Part shown: positions 43,783-44,483 of the stretch, piece by piece
How the letters are laid out: every line of letters starts with the position of its first letter
Numbering within the stretch: the first letter of the stretch is position 1
From: an uncultured Phycisphaerales bacterium
Lineage (GTDB): Bacteria; Planctomycetota; Phycisphaerae; Phycisphaerales; SM1A02
Length of the DNA: 44,483 nucleotides
Reading direction: 5' to 3'
Assembly: GCA_905480395.1 (NCBI GenBank)
Contig: CAJQQE010000004.1
Coordinates: 1 to 44,483 of the forward strand
Notes under the pieces: model-generated
What the model was told of the DNA's origin: nothing
Databases searched by the model: none
What the model saw: only the letters and a program-made list of their open reading frames with translations
Made by a program: the position numbers and the translations under genes

Positions 43783-44483
43783 ATGAGTCCGATGCCGATC
43801 TCCGGGACACATCCGAACCGACCGAAATCGACCTGGAGAATCTCCCGTTCGATCATGGTGATCGCAACCGCCCTTTTACTCCTCGGCGGCGCGATGCATC
43901 GACCACCCCAGGCAACCCCCGCTGCCAATCCGACCACAATCCCGGCGGGCCGGAAAGCCGAGACGATCGCCGTGATCTCCATCGACGGCCCAATCGACGG
44001 CGTGACGACACGAAGCATCGAACGAAGACTTCAAGAAGCAGCCCAAGAAGGCTGTGATGCCGTGGTCCTCGAATTGGACACGCCGGGCGGCGACCTCATG
44101 GCGACCTTCGATATCCTCGAACTGATTCGCAATAAGGCGCCGGCCAATACGGTGGCATGGGTCAGGCCGAAGGCGTTCAGTGCCGGCACCATCATCGCCC
44201 TGGCGACTCGAGAAATCATCATCACACCGACCGGCGTCTTTGGCGACGCCGCCCCCATCCAAGGCATGCCTGTGGTTGGACTGCGTCAACTCCCCGCGGC
44301 AGAACGAGCCAAGATCGAAGCCCCCCTCCTCTCAGAGGTCGTCTATGACGCCCGACGACAGGGGTGGGATGAAAAGTTGGTTCAGGCCTTCGTCGCGGTC
44401 GATGTCGAACTCTGGCTGATTCAGAATCGAACCAATGGAGATCGCCTCTTTGTTGATGCGGCGGAGTACGAACGGATCTTCGG
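43783..44483 (+). CDS. NfeD/ClpP-class membrane-bound serine protease (3' truncated by window end)
   Basis: The frame is open from ATG 43783 to the end of the window, giving the first 233 residues. A leader with a basic stretch and a hydrophobic helix (about 24-37) serves as signal or anchor. The ClpP-class domain follows: AVVLELDTPGGDLMATFDI (about 93-111) and WVRPKAFSAGTIIALAT (126-142), where S133 is the expected nucleophile; K177 in AERAKIEAPLL is the likely general base, as in the Ser-Lys dyad of the archaeal homologue PH1510. In the family the C-terminus carries an NfeD membrane and OB-fold part, beyond this window. It probably degrades membrane proteins or stomatin-type partners. The exact start is uncertain because several ATGs lie close together. 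Confidence 0.85.
   Translation, partial: MSPMPISGTHPNRPKSTWRISRSIMVIATALLLLGGAMHRPPQATPAANPTTIPAGRKAETIAVISIDGPIDGVTTRSIERRLQEAAQEGCDAVVLELDTPGGDLMATFDILELIRNKAPANTVAWVRPKAFSAGTIIALATREIIITPTGVFGDAAPIQGMPVVGLRQLPAAERAKIEAPLLSEVVYDARRQGWDEKLVQAFVAVDVELWLIQNRTNGDRLFVDAAEYERIF

Overview
The window is high-GC bacterial DNA, most likely from a planctomycete of the class Phycisphaerae. The evidence is secreted proteins ending in paired dockerin-type repeats (consensus near [21 protein letters not shown], read from two proteins here), a PAPGAVALLGL-type C-terminal anchor, tandem prepilin-like proteins beginning MRKR(N/K)GFTL, a Ser/Thr kinase with a planctomycete-style N-terminal domain, and lipid A/LPS core genes showing a Gram-negative outer membrane. 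Assignment below class level is not possible from the sequence. No tRNA, rRNA, CRISPR array, insertion sequence or prophage was found.

Layout. 1-5.1 kb: three secreted-protein genes on the + strand (tail of a C-terminally anchored protein; a 461-aa cysteine-containing dockerin protein; a 905-aa reprolysin-like metalloprotease), each followed by a strong terminator. 5.1-7.7 kb (-): two DUF4190-like membrane proteins and an MlaF-type ATPase, the last two with overlapping ends. 7.8-11.7 kb: murD, a lipoprotein, ispF and a glycerate kinase. 11.8-18.5 kb (+): a compact run of DedA, an adenylate-kinase-like/deoxyribosyltransferase-like fusion, truA, a GT4 glycosyltransferase, a 713-aa secreted unknown, and a BshB1-type deacetylase; the last four are joined by 4-nt start/stop overlaps. 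18.6-21.3 kb: a DegT-type aminotransferase, dut, a zinc-ribbon membrane protein and a Bcp peroxiredoxin.

21.4-31.1 kb (-) is the most unusual region. It holds an ECF sigma factor, a previously uncounted 46-codon ORF coupled at both ends, a one-TM anti-sigma-like protein, an exported helical protein, and an oligopeptide-type ABC transporter of odd build: one OppB and two OppC permeases (one OppB and one OppC carry about 200-residue insertions), a membrane-anchored coiled-coil SBP, and one OppD-like ATPase without an OppF partner. The order suggests an envelope-stress or peptide-sensing transport system, but that is inference.

31.3-33.8 kb (-): dnaB, an HU/IHF-type protein with a good promoter, and a small lipoprotein. 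33.9-38.6 kb (-): hldE, lpxK, a membrane protein, maf and a heptosyltransferase, mostly overlapping, which together point to LPS core/lipid A synthesis. 38.8-40.6 kb: a membrane-anchored Ser/Thr kinase and a RidA-family protein. 40.6-41.7 kb appears non-coding and leads into two tandem prepilin-like genes, a terminator, and the start of an NfeD/ClpP-type membrane serine protease cut by the window end.
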